This document shows positions 36,401 through 48,090 of a stretch of 64,000 nucleotides of DNA, one piece after another (the stretch's first letter is position 1; each line of letters begins with the position of its first letter). The notes under the pieces are model-generated. The model did no database searches, was not told the DNA's origin, and worked only from the letters and a program-made list of their open reading frames with translations. The DNA comes from Phlegmacium glaucopus. Taxonomy: Eukaryota; Basidiomycota; Agaricomycetes; Agaricales; Cortinariaceae. Made by a program: the position numbers and the translations under genes. The stretch spans positions 558,001 through 622,000 of the forward strand of contig MU130237.1 in NCBI GenBank assembly GCA_015039465.1, read 5' to 3'.

Positions 36401-38978
36401 GTACGAAGACCTTGAGAAACCAATTCGGGGGTTCCTCGCAGTGCTAGAGCTAATGGTTGCATGAGATATGTCAAATGAGGGAGTAGATGTGTTAGACGCA
36501 GAGGCACAGTCAAACATAATTCAACGATCATATCCCGTGTCTGGCCCTCAGATGCGAGAAGTTGTCTGTTCAGACTGTCTAGCATGTCGGGCAGAAGAGG
36601 AAGTACTGCATTGTAAAGTAGTTCATAGCGGCCACCGCCGACGCCTATGGCTCTGAAAAGGGCTCGGAGAAGATGAAAATAGTTGGTTGGCTTTGTTGCT
36701 TTCGCCGCGAGTGGAAAGCAGTCCATGAGTAACTTGCCCACATGTGAAGCGAGTATGGCTTCATTAGTGCCCGGGTGTGACGCAACCGCCCCGAAAGCGA
36801 TCTTATATAATCGAATGGTGGCTGCAGCAGTGAGATCATCGTACTCCCCGAGGAGAGGAAGGCGGTCGACCAAAAACCTGAGGACAATCGCCAGCAGAGT
36901 GGCGGAAGTGCTTTCTCGATTGAAAAGAGTCTGGCAAATATTGAGAAGCATGATTCGTTTTTGAGCGCATTCAAAGAAGAACTCGATTTTGTGAGTCCAA
37001 ACTTCTTGAAAAATGTGGAGGTTGATCTCCGTTAGAGCATGTCCAAACCACTCTATTGGTTCATTTTGCTCGGGCATTCGAGGATCGGGATCAAATAGCG
37101 ACATGCAGCGTATGCACCCTTCAAAGAAACGAAAGATCAAGGTGCCATCCGGTGTAGGTGCCTCGCATTTTTTTAGAGAAGTAAGGCAGACGCGGAAGCC
37201 ATGAAGTAAAGTTCTAAAGACCATACGAGACTCTGGGAAAGCAAAGTTAAATCAGTCTTGATGTTCCGTTACATTACTTACCATGGATAACATCCTCAGG
37301 TTTCTCAATTGCGTTGACGGCACCCCCAACGGGCCTGGCCTTTTCGATGAGAGATGCGTCAGGAACGATGTCTGTCGTCCCCTGAGATGCTCGTTTATTA
37401 CGATCCAACATGGCGCTGACTTCTGACTGTACGACACAGAGGCCTTCTAACTTCTCGAGACATGTTTCGAACATGGCCTCCAAGAGTCGTGCAGCACCTT
37501 GGGAGGTCTCTTTGGATATGATGGCATCGGCCAAGCCAAACATCATTTTAGCGAACAAGGTATGCAGATTGAATCCTAGTGCAGGATTGTGCATGAGCGA
37601 TGAGTAAACGTGAACGATGCGTTCAAGCTGCAAATTAGTAAGCTCATTCCTGACATGATGAACGAGATCAGCCACTGCTGTGTAAACGACCGCTCTAATA
37701 GACTTTTCATTATAGTCTCAGAGATATCATGGAAAGAGGACGTACCGTAACATTTCTTTCGTGGCTATGCCGGTTCCCAAAAGAACCTTTTCATCAAAGA
37801 GTTTGTCCAGATGATCAAAAAGTGCGCGTCGATGGGGTGTTCCCATTAGATGTCGAAAAACCACCATCAGTTCCTATGAAGGCCTTATGAGTACGAATTT
37901 CGTAGATTATCCGAATTATAATACTTTTCTAAGTGCAATGCCATTTGCAGGGCAATCCTGAAGGAGACGCAAAGCACTCAAAACCAAAGTCTCGCCATAA
38001 GTGTTATCAACATCCCCTGAGAAACGCATGACATAGGCTAGATACGAAAGCATCTAACACACATGATTAATTCTTTGCTTTTACTTTTTATTTTCTTTGA
38101 TGATGTAATGGAAGTACGTCTACCTTGATTTGACCGTGAATAAAGTCGCTGTATATGGATGGGTTTTTAATTGTTGGTGCCATACCAGCCCATGTACCCC
38201 CCATTGCTTCGCAATCGGTTCGAGCCTTGTTTTGAGCCGGAGATTCCAGGGCCAGTGTCGCAAATGCTTGCGAAGTTGTACCCTGTACAGTTGGAGAAAC
38301 TTGGGGACCATGGACCTGCGCCATAATTACCATCACCATCCCCATTTCCCCTAGTACTTTAAAACTACGTAGAGCTGGAAGCGTGGTGTTGATGTCGAGC
38401 AATGCGGAATCTTCGGAGAGGTACTGTTCAATATGGCCTTTCATGTGTCGAAATACCTCGTGGAAGATAGCAATAAACTCCTTCAAGCCTTCGTCCGTAA
38501 GTAGTCGATAGCCGCGTACTAGATCGACCAAAGTTTTGCAAGCGGTCACTCCATTCTCTTCATTGTCGTGTCGAAGAATGTGTAGCATGCAGTTGAAGAC
38601 TGAGTTGACGTGATTTTTGACAGATTCATTGACAGGCAGACGATTGAGGATTTCAAACAAGACCCGACGAAATTGATAATCAACTGTATCCTTCTGGAAG
38701 GCAGGTCCCCCCGACTGAAGCAATCCCACAAGCGCTGGTACGAGATATGGCAGGGCACGCGCAGAATCAGAATCACGTATAGTATCCAACATCTCGCGGA
38801 TTTCGCAGGCAACTACATGTTTAACTCGAAGCTCTGGTATAAGGATTAGTTTGATGAGACCCTAGTATAATAACGGGATCATACCGATATTTGGATCTGC
38901 TATACGTGAAATTCTTATTTCGAGATCAGAAGTCGCCGCAGGAGTGACTGTAGTATCCATAGGTGAGGGTGCAACCAT
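27422..38978 (-). CDS. TRA1: Tra1/TRRAP, PIKK-family pseudokinase scaffold of SAGA and NuA4
   Basis: Very large scaffold (about 3,400-3,500 residues after removing over 20 short introns) that recruits SAGA and NuA4 to activators. The start is ATG 38976-38978 (MVAPSPMDTTVTPAATS), with a second in-frame Met six codons on. HEAT repeats run from RVKHVVACEIREMLD and FRRVLFEILNRLP through exons at 37274-37675, 36001-37224, 34879-35979 and 32765-34840. The FAT domain lies in the 29810-32728 exon (HETAWIINRFAHVARKH). A PI3K-like domain (28313-27800) has YQIDSSYISLAEIY and, where active kinases have DRHxxN and DFG, reads SRHPSR and AMTEL, so it is catalytically dead as in known Tra1. The FATC tail ends QLAKMGELYQPWF at TGA 27422-27424. 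Confidence 0.96.
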
Positions 38979-39152
38979 CAACGAAATAACATGTGGTAAT
39001 TTTGAGTTGGAGTGCTCTGACTTTCAGGACCGGGTGTAAGATGTAAGAGAGAGAGGTGACCGTGACTGAATTCGGAGGTTCACCTGTGACCACAAACGAC
39101 GGGGATCTCGACGGAATAAGTACTTATACCAGACTGCAGTACTGTTTCGATC

Positions 39153-41587
39153 ATGAATATTGATAAACTGTTCAAGGTATTTACTACTCTTACAATTGAA
39201 ATTCTCTTCATTTACCCTTCCATCAGACTCCTAAAATTCCTCTGAGTGGAACAAAAAGAAAACTTCCTGACAATCCTACTCCAGAAATGTTAAAGAAGCT
39301 AAGGACGCATGCTGCGTCGTCGTCGGAATCTACTTCTATTCCCTCCTATGAAAACAACGATTCGCAAGGAGCTGGTTCTAGGAAGAGAACCAGTGTCACT
39401 ATGGAAGAGGTCGAGGATGAGGACGCAATGAGTCATGACTCTGCTCCAGGCGGTGACGCCGACTACTTTGCAGAAGAAGACGACGATGGACGCTTCTTTG
39501 GAGGAGGGCTAACTTCCGAACAAAAGGAGATTTTGAATATATTTGACAATGCAACAAATAATGACGATGGTGAAGTACGTTGTTCATGACTTGAAACAGT
39601 CGACGTGGATCTGACTTCGACTATTTCCAGATTCAGGACTTGTCTATCACCCACATTCGCAAATCTTTGCTACTCTTTGAGCGCGCTTTGAACAAAAACC
39701 AGGACCAACGATCTAAATATCCCGACGACCCATCCAAGTCTGTCGCCTTTTTTAAAATTGAGACTTCATTCTTGTTAACCTAGTTGTTCCAAGGTTCATT
39801 GATTCGGAGGCAGACCTAGATAGTGCAATAAAATCGTTACTGCCTTTATCGCAGTCCCCCGCGTTGGCATATTCTGAGCTTGTGCGATCGGGTATGCTTA
39901 CTTCTCTTGTGGGACTCCTTACCCACGAGAATATGGACATTGTGATTGACGTGGTCGAGCTCATATATGAACTTACCGATGAGGATGCGGATATGGAGTA
40001 CGAAGACGAAGACTACGAGACTGCTGAGGAGCCGCTGAAAATCCTGGTCGAAGGCTTGGTGAGCTATTCCGATTGGTCGGAAGCTTCAAATGTGACAAGT
40101 TACACAGGTCGAAAATTCTGCCCTTGAATTATTTGTCGATAATCTATCACGTCTGAAGGAGTCTGAAGAATCAGATAGACAAGGGGTTTTTCACATTCTA
40201 GGTAATTTAAGAGTAGTACTGAAATCCGAAATCTCTAATTGTCCAATGATTAGGGATATTCGAGAACATAATAGGGTTCAATCCTGGTCTCTCTTCAAAA
40301 TTGGTGTCCCAGACCCATCTTATGACCTGGCTCTTAAAACGTATTCAAGCCAAGTCCCACGACGAAAATCGTGCATATGCCGCCGAACTTCTCTCAATTT
40401 TGTTGCAGAGCCGAAATGAAAATCGGTTGGTGCTCACCGAAAACGACGGTATAGAAATAATTCTCAAAGTGTTATCAGTAATTTCGATTTCAAGTCAATT
40501 GCAAAATCATCATATTTAACTCTTTTTTAAATAGCAATTTCGAAGGAGGGATCCTGTGGACACAGAAGAAACTGAGTTCATGGAAAACCTTTTCGATGCA
40601 CTATGTTCAGCTCTTAGCGAGCAAAAAGCAAAGCAGCCGTTTCTTGATGCAGAAGGACCTGATCTAATGATTCTTATGATAAAGTCCGTTCTTGAATGCC
40701 AGTTCACCGATTTGACGTTGATACCTGTTCAGGTCGAAGCTCGAGTCGAAATCACGGTCTATCAAAGTCCTCGATTATGCCATGTCTGGGACAGCTGGTT
40801 CTTCCATATGTGAAGCTTTTGTTGAGGCGCTTGGTTTGAAAACCTTGTTTACGACGTTTATGGGAAAGGTCTGTTTAATCCACCTTAACCGTGCTCTGTG
40901 CCTGATTGTTCTCAGTCATCAAAACGACAAAAAAAAATGAATGTCGAAACGCCAGCGTCAGAGGATTTGTCACACATCCTCGGCATTATATCCTCTTTAT
41001 TGTCAAACCTGCCTTCCGAGTCTCCAAGCCGGATACGATTGCTTGCAAAATTCGTGGAAGAAGACTATGAGAAGGTTGACAAAATGATCGAACTTCGTGA
41101 TGGTGCCCGAAAACGACTGAACTTGACGGAGGCGGAGGTCGAGGCGGACCGTCAGGTATTTCACAATTCCATTTTCTCAGAACATGGTCAAACAACTTTA
41201 TTTTCCTCTTTAAGGCCATTTTGGCTTCTGCAAGCGATGAGGGATTATCTTCAGATGCTGAAGACGCTTTTTACAATCGACGCCTTGACGGGGGCTTATT
41301 CACGCTTCAAACAGTCGATTACATCCTGGGATGGCTAATTATGGAGGATGATGGTGTAAGTTCTATTGGTCTTTATGGATACCTCGCCTAAAGTCTTACA
41401 TGCTCAGATTCAAACACACGCACTACGCATGTTAGATCGGAGAAATCAGTCTCTTCAGGATATCCTACGAACTCTGCGATTGACTTTTGAACATGTTGAT
41501 GATGAAGCTGTAAGGACAGACAATTCCATGTCGCACAAAGACATCTTACAGGGCCTGATATCTGCTTTGGGTACTACGCACAATTAA
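39153..41587 (+). CDS. CTNNBL1: CTNNBL1 (beta-catenin-like protein 1), spliceosome-associated armadillo protein
   Basis: Armadillo-like helical protein that binds CDC5L and the Prp19-related spliceosome complex in the nucleus. The first exon is short (ATG 39153, MNIDKLFK), and an intron joins it to TPKIPLSGTKRKLPDNPTP. An acidic disordered stretch follows. The conserved body matches the human protein closely: NQDQRSKYPDDPSKFIDSE, DVVELIYELTDEDA, GLVENSALELFVDNLSRL, AAELLSILLQSRNENR, DDGIEIIL-type repeats, RRRDPVDTEETEFMENLFD, RSRSLKVLDYAMSG and FYNRRLDGGLFTLQ. The C-terminus matches RGSSIKIV-type ends less well. The stop at 41585-41587 lies 16 bp from the stop of UTP15 on the other strand. 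Confidence 0.94.
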
Positions 41588-41603
41588 AAATGAAGAAAAA
41601 TGA

Positions 41604-43353
41604 CTACGATGTTGTCACAGATGATAGGACCATTGTTAATGCCCCTTTTACCTTCATTATCTCCTCCTGGAACCGGATCTCTGCGGCTACTTTTTTGCGC
41701 AAGCGCAAAAATAGGCCGTCAATAAGGGGAGCTTGGCCGATAACTGGCCTATACATATCTAAAGGCGCGGAAAGTATGAGTACCGTCGGGTCTGGAGACG
41801 AGGGTATCTCACCGATAACGACCCCTGCGATGTCAGCGACCATCACACCAAATCGAGGATCGGCGACATATTTCAAAAGAAGTCGGAGCACAGGTTCAAG
41901 AAGAACATCATCACGTCCGGCCAAGGCAATCCTCAGTCCATCCCGATGTATGAGTTCTTGTATCAAGGAGAAAGTTGTGGCTGGCGGTACATTCTAGAAT
42001 AGATAGAAGGGATGTCAAAAGAAGCCGGTGATCATTAAAAGGATTAAGACCTTCTTGAGGACTGTGTCTAGGGCAGCCGAATATTTGAAGGCTTTGAGGA
42101 GCTTGTCATACTCTTTTAGTTTTTTGGACGGTTGGGTGACCATCCGGAGTTCCCCCGCATCACGTGTAGCTGTTCTTCGGGCAACTGGCTTCAGTTCACC
42201 TGGTATATCCGCGTAAATGTCTGAAGAATTAACTTGTTCTCCTTGAGCTTCAGTTGCCTTCGGCTGGCGTCTACGAACCGACAGCGTTCCATCCGACATG
42301 CCACCTAGGATATGGGTTTCATCTGGCTAATACACACGATGAGTTTAGGTTAGTGTGACTCGGAGGAGAAAGAACACACTGATATAGCCAGACATAGTAA
42401 AGGAGCAGGATAGCGCATTGTATGAACAACCTTGTACGAGCTTACATCGTAAACTTTGACCATTTGATCAAGGCTTCCTGTCAGAAGTCGGTCGGCATTG
42501 GCATTAAAAGTAAGAGCGGTCACAGTTTTTTGATGGTTCGACAATGCTCGTGTACAACGGCCTCCAGCGACGATGTCCCAGACACGAAGAATGGGTCCAG
42601 CTGCTGACAGTGCAACGGTGCCGGAAGGGAACATCAAAACTTGTTCAACTGGAGCGTTTTCAGAGCGATCCCGTACTCCAGATCCCATGATCATTTCACA
42701 TAGACCTGAGCGTGTATCAAAGAGTCTGACGGTCGCATCGTAAGAGCCAGTTAACACTACATGAGGATTTGATGTCGATACTTGGCCAGTACGAACATAA
42801 TCAGCATGGCCTGTAAAGGTAGTGATCGCCGTCTGTGATGGTACGTCCCAAAATTTCGCGGTTGTATCGTCAGAACAAGAAAGGACGTGCACGGGTGATA
42901 AGGCAGAAAACTTCGTAACATGGACAGGTTGTTTGTGAGAATCCAGGGTACGAAGAATTGCACGAGAATTGACATCAAAAACCTGAAAAAGGCTGTAAGG
43001 TCTATGTTTTTTTAAATGAAACTCGATATCTGGAGATAGATACTCGCTTGTATCAGGCCACTGTCATCACCTGCAACTAGAAGTTTGCCATCTTCCCTGA
43101 TGCAACCGCTTCGAGCAACATCTTTGAAACGGGAGATAGTTTTTGTAATTTTTTGTGTACGGGGTGCATAAATTTGGACTCTTGTGGCAGCAGTCACAGC
43201 ATACCTATGCGGCTTGGAGGGAGAGAAGTGTAGAGAGGTTATTGGAGCATATTCCTTGAAAAAAACAGGATATTTGAATTGTCGCCAATATCTAGATTCC
43301 GGGGTAATATTGGAAGTTATTGACCTCTTCACAATGACAGCTTGATATTCCAT
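41604..43353 (-). CDS. UTP15: UTP15, WD40 subunit of the U3 snoRNP / t-UTP complex
   Basis: Nucleolar WD40 protein needed for 18S rRNA processing and for coupling to rDNA transcription. The start is ATG 43351-43353 (MEYQAVIVKRSITSN). Blades read ITSLHFSPSKPHRYAV, VAGDDSGLIQVFDV, VLSCSDDTTAKFWDV, VLTGSYDATVRLFDTRSG, LSAAGPILRVWDI, LLTGSLDQMVKVYDV and a final GGMSDGTLSVRRR. A basic linker and the helical UTP15 C-terminal domain follow (YDKLLKAFKYSAALDTVL, LIQELIHRDGLRIALAGRD, MYRPVIGQAPLIDGLFLRL). The intron near 41990-42035 separates the two halves. Length and domain order fit the family. It is convergent with CTNNBL1 with almost no spacer, so the 3' UTRs must overlap. Confidence 0.94.
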
Positions 43354-43588
43354 ATATGAATTTTGAGAATTGAGCGAATATCATCCATAGAAAATACCAA
43401 TAAAATGTCCTATCGAATGTTTGCCGTCTTGTTTAGTCATATTTCTTTATGAAGCACGACCAAACACCATCATGATCTACTTAAGTGTGGTTAAATTAGG
43501 TAAGTCCGATATTATTATGTAATCAAATCTAAAATCTGATATGACTGATGGCCCATTGATAGCAAAAAATTCTCTCTCTTCGTCCACC

Positions 43589-44424
43589 ATGTTATTATAT
43601 GAGGATATTCTCTCGGGTGACGAACTCTTTTCTGATGCCTTCGCTCTGTACGATTCGTCCCTCGTGTACTAAATCCTGGACTTATATCTCTACAGCAAAC
43701 TAGTGGACGACGTAGTCTATGAGGTGGACTGTCAGCTGATCGTAGTCAAAGCCGGAGCCGATATTGATATCGGTCAGATACAAATGTCCCTGTTTTTCTT
43801 AGCGTCAGCTCATATACATAAAACCCTAGGAGCCAACCCGTCTCCCGAAGAGCAAGAAGAAGCTCTGGAGGACGGTGCGACACAGGTCAACAACGTCGTC
43901 CATTCCTTCAGACTCCAATCAACTACTTTCGATAAGAAATCGTATCTTACTTACCTAAAGGTTATCTCATTCTCCTGTTGCCCTCTTGGAGATGATACTG
44001 AATGGCAGGTAAATACCAGGGATACATGAAAGCGGTGAAGGAAAAACTGGAAAAACAGGAACCCAGTCGTGTTGCAGACTTTGAGAAAAAAGCTGCTACT
44101 TATGCCAAGAAAATTGTTGCAAATTTCAAGGACTTCGAATTCGTACGCATTTTTTCCAGTCGCATACGACGAATTCTAACACATGAAAACCCTAGTACAC
44201 CGGGGAATCTATGAACCCAGATGGCATGGTCGCGTTATTGAATTATCGTGTAGGCTACCTTCTTGCTATGACCTCCTTCAGTCTACTGACGCCAAAATTC
44301 TTCTTTTTAGGAAGATGGTGTAACTCGTAAGTTTTCAAATTGAGAAGAAACATATAAAGCTGATCGGTGTATACCAGCTTATTTCACGTTCTGGAAGGAT
44401 GGTACAAAGCAAGTCAAGCTGTAG
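43589..44424 (+). CDS. TCTP: Translationally controlled tumour protein (TCTP/Tma19)
   Basis: Small ribosome- and stress-associated protein. ATG 43589 opens MLLYEDILSGDELFSDAF; an intron at about 43642-43694 joins it to LKLVDDVVYEVDCQLIVV. The TCTP signatures are present: a GANPSPEEQEEALEDGATQV loop, NNVVHSFRLQSTTFDKKSYL, and the second signature YMKAVKEKLEKQEP with FEKKAATYAKKIVANFKDFEF. The end is YFTFWKDGTKQVKL at TAG 44422-44424. About six introns interrupt a protein of roughly 167 residues, so exon density is extreme; one coding exon (GAAGATGGTGTAACTC, about 44312-44327) is only 16 bp long. It is expected to be highly expressed. Confidence 0.95.
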
Positions 44425-44593
44425 TTATTTTTTGATATTACTGTTGAACTGTATTGAATTTTACATGGCGAAGCTTGGGACGAAAGTGCTAAGCCCTGAT
44501 CGAGTCAATCATCTTTCCATGTTGTGACCTTCAGTGATTATGCTGAGAAAGTATTTTTCTCCAAATTCTTATCCATGATCAACTATGAACTAA

Positions 44594-47500
44594 TCAGAGC
44601 TTCGTCGGCTGAGTTGTCTGTTGGTCCTTCTTTGACTTGTAGAAGTCCGAGAAAGACAACCGAATTCCCAAGAACCGACAATCAAGGTCTGGGTGGACTT
44701 GAAGCTGAAGGACCACTGCTTGAATTTTCTCCGAAAAAGTGGTACCATACTCGTTCAGTCTGCTCAGCAAACCGGGCAATGCATCTCGTGAGTGTATTTG
44801 ATCATCATTGAGATTGCCCGTGTATACACCCTTCTACAACGTTAGCAGAGTTAAAGCAATATGCTTTGAAAACTTACACGCTCTGCATCTAATGCCTGAT
44901 CCTTTCGTGCCGCTTCTGTTAGACAGTAGTTATAGAAGTTATCCTGATGATTACTCAGTATTGTGTAGAGAGACACTAATGTGTTCCTACCGAGGTTTCT
45001 CGGAATTGCAGAATGGCAGTAAATATCTCCATCAACTGTCGGAGGAGCGTCTCCTATGGGAACAAATTTCGTTAGGAGATGTCGATAATGAATCATGAGT
45101 ACAGACCTCCTTTCCCGGTTTAGAATTCCAAAGTAAGATCTTCTTGGTCATTCGATCAAGATATGTACGATGGGAATCAATTAAAGCATCAAGGTCTCCT
45201 TCCTTCTTGTTCAAGAAATCTATGAGAGCGTTCCAGGAACATTCTATGACCTCCAAACGGCAGTAAGCCTCCAACTGACGGATAAAGTGTATCATTTCTG
45301 CCATCACGAGACGGATTTTATGCCATTCAAACTCTAGTTCTAGGAAGTCCAAGGTTAGTGAAACTTCACCGCCTATGAAAGCATTCAGACCGATGTACGG
45401 ACCTGGGAGTCGAAGGAACATGCGAGCACCGCCCGTCACTCTCAACCATCCTTTATCAAGAGCCATGTCAATTCTCTTCATTTGCCATAAGTGTTTGAAC
45501 AATTTTAAATATTTCTCCATTGCTTCCGGGTCAAGGACAGTATCAATGGGTGGATCGACCTTGTATTCAAGAGTGAAAACATCCCAGCCGATTTCACCAT
45601 GCGAATATTCAAGCATTCGGGCGTCGAGGCGCCGAAGAACATCGACTGGGTCCCGGTGCACATTGGATGAACGTATTGCTGTTTCCAGATTGGCGGTTAA
45701 ATTGTGGCGGTATAGAGTGTTGGCTGGCTTGGTCAAACTCGGACTAAATGTAATATCAGTAATAGAATTTAGCCACAGGCTTAGACGAACCAACATACCC
45801 AAGTGTTTGCATCAACTGGTCGGCAAAGTCACCATGACTAAGCAAAAGGAAGTGTTTGAGAGCCAAAAGGTGATCAAGAAGTTTGAATTTTTCGATAAAG
45901 ACTTCGAATAGTCGATGGCTGGCGATTTGATACGCAATATCGATGGATCTTTCCAGTCCTCCAATATCGCCATACTGTAATGCTGGTCAAAAGCTCCCGA
46001 GGAGAAGTCAGGTAGAGGAAGTTACTTGACTCACTACCGCCTGTGTTGCTCATTTTTTCCCGAGTTACGACCCAGTCACTGTCAAGACAACTATATCGAA
46101 TGAAATTCAAGCTTTTCCCCGTTGAAAATATCTGGTAGAGCCTTAGTGTAGCTGGTTTGGTACGGAGATCCATCTCACCTTTCTACCAAAAGACTCGCCG
46201 ACGAACATAGGAAGCATGTCTTTCCGAAATCGGTATTTAGCTTCCCATAGTTTCAAACCATTTTCTTGAGGGCCCGCAAAGTCTTCCGCGTCAGGATTGA
46301 ATCCTGAAAATCCGCCATCGTTCGTTAGCTGATTGATTCCGCCTGGAAGTGATGATGGGTGCACATATGGGATGTGTCCCAAACTTGAATCGACAGACAC
46401 AAAAAATTCTTCAAAGGGATCATACAGTTCGCCGGAGAACAACCACTTATGGAGTGTGGCAAAAAAAGGACGTGACACCTTGAAAGAAGATATTTTGAAT
46501 GGTTCTTTAGTTTCCTTCTCATGGAATCAACAAGTATTTACCTCTTCTAGGAGTTCATCGGTGAATTTCCTGACAAAAGGATCACCATTGTCTGTATAGC
46601 TGTGAATCAGGTTGACTAGTGCGCCTCCATGAGAGTCTAACAGTTATGCATGAGCTCGCTTCAAGTACGCAGATGAATTTGGACAACCTCGAGCACCCTC
46701 TACACAAACGCTCATCATTCTCAACCTTAATCTCCAGTCGTTCACCCAGACATCGAGTCTTCTCAGTGATAGTCCGCTTTCTTCGTCGGTGTTTGTGCTT
46801 GAAGTGGAAGCATTTTTAACAGGCCGGGATAATGACATTTGTGTTTCGAGCACTGCTATAAGCCGGTAATACTCTGTAAGCTGTGTTTGTAGGTGGTGGC
46901 AAAGGCTCTGCTCAATCATCCCGACACCTGTGGCACCTTCCCTCTCCCGGATAAAGGAGTCGATACGGCTGTAGAGATGACCCAGCTCAGCAAGTCGATG
47001 TATCAGGGTTTGGGTAGATGGTGCTATCACTATTTTCTGCATGTGGAAAAGAAAATCAGTGTCAAGTATCATAGATCGACAAAAAATTTCACTGACAAGG
47101 TCATTTCCAAAGACTATCCGTTTGTCTCCGTCATCCGGTGATACGAAGCGAACATATTTTCCCGATATACCCTGCATTAAGTACAATGCGTCGCGAAAAA
47201 GAAGTGGTTCCGGTAAGTGAGAGATGCCTATGGAGGTGGTAGGTGTAGCTACGATCATATCCATTGATAAATGATTACCTTTCTGCATGCGAAAGTCTCT
47301 TAACGCTTCTGCTTTCGAGAAAAATTTGGCTTCCTGCGGCGCGAGGGGGTCGACGGGTGCCAAACGAGTTTGCCTTTTCGATGGAGGTGGGTTGATCAAA
47401 GTGGGCATTGAGATGGTGGCGGCGCGTCGTACATTTGACGACGAAAGAGTAAGAAGAAAGAGGATTGCTTCCTGCTTTCTCGCAAGTACTGGCTTCAAAG

Positions 47501-47899
47501 TAGTTATAAAATACAGTTCCACAGCTATAAAGGCACCCACCTGTTCTAGCAGACGCGCCATTAAATTTGTGAACCTCGATGTGCTCGAGCCATTCGGCGA
47601 TAATTGAAGGACTTAGGACATATTTTTTAACCTAGAATTATCAAATCGATTTAGAAGTAGAACGTACGTCGACGTTTGACCAAATCGGTGAGATGAGAGA
47701 AATCTGTTTCCGTTCTCCGTCCAATGTGACTAGGTAAATGATTGCATTTTAACTGGGGTCAGATGAGACGAAGGGGTAGTTGTGGGTACCTCTTCAGGAT
47801 GTCCTGGCAGTGTGCAAGGAGATCATTCTTGAGCGTTTCATCAGTCCTTGCAGCGGGAACATAAGCGTCGACAAGAGGATCAAGCACGGGCGTCAGCAT
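44594..47899 (-). CDS. SPC98: Gamma-tubulin complex component 3 (GCP3/Spc98)
   Basis: Core subunit of the gamma-tubulin small complex that nucleates microtubules at spindle pole bodies. The start is ATG 47897-47899 (MLTPVLDPLVDAYVP). The N-terminal GRIP1 region includes SEIFCRSMILDTDFLFHMQ, YYRLIAVLETQMSL and LRRLDVWVNDWRLRLR. Then VSRPFFATLHKWLFSGELYDPFEEFFVS and LWEAKYRFRKDMLPMF match GCP3. The GRIP2 half has GDFADQLMQTLG, LYRHNLTANLETAIRSSN, VLRRLDARMLEYSHGEIGWDVFTLEY and LECSWNAL-type helices (VIECSWNALIDFL). It ends RLSFSDFYKSKK..PTKL at 44594. GCP3 fits better than GCP2 because of the LRRLDAR..GWDVF block. The exon near 45874-46173 and the first two introns are approximate. Confidence 0.92.
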
Positions 47900-48090
47900 T
47901 GATATTTTAGTGCACAAGCACAAGTTCAACCGTGAGAGTCCAAACAGCTTGGAGTTTCTAAGCCCTTGGTACTCTGAGCGCTGTCTACAATGAATTACAT
48001 TGCACTGTATTGCCTGTGTCTGGTCAAATACGATATATATATATGGAAGGATTATAACAAGATACTATGTAAGTGGGTACGATGAGTTTT

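Noticed and set aside
45032..47561. GCP2 (Spc97) as the identity of the gamma-tubulin complex gene
   Set aside because: The LRRLDARMLE..GWDVFTLEY block and the VSRPFF..FSGELYDPFEEFF block match GCP3/Spc98 better.
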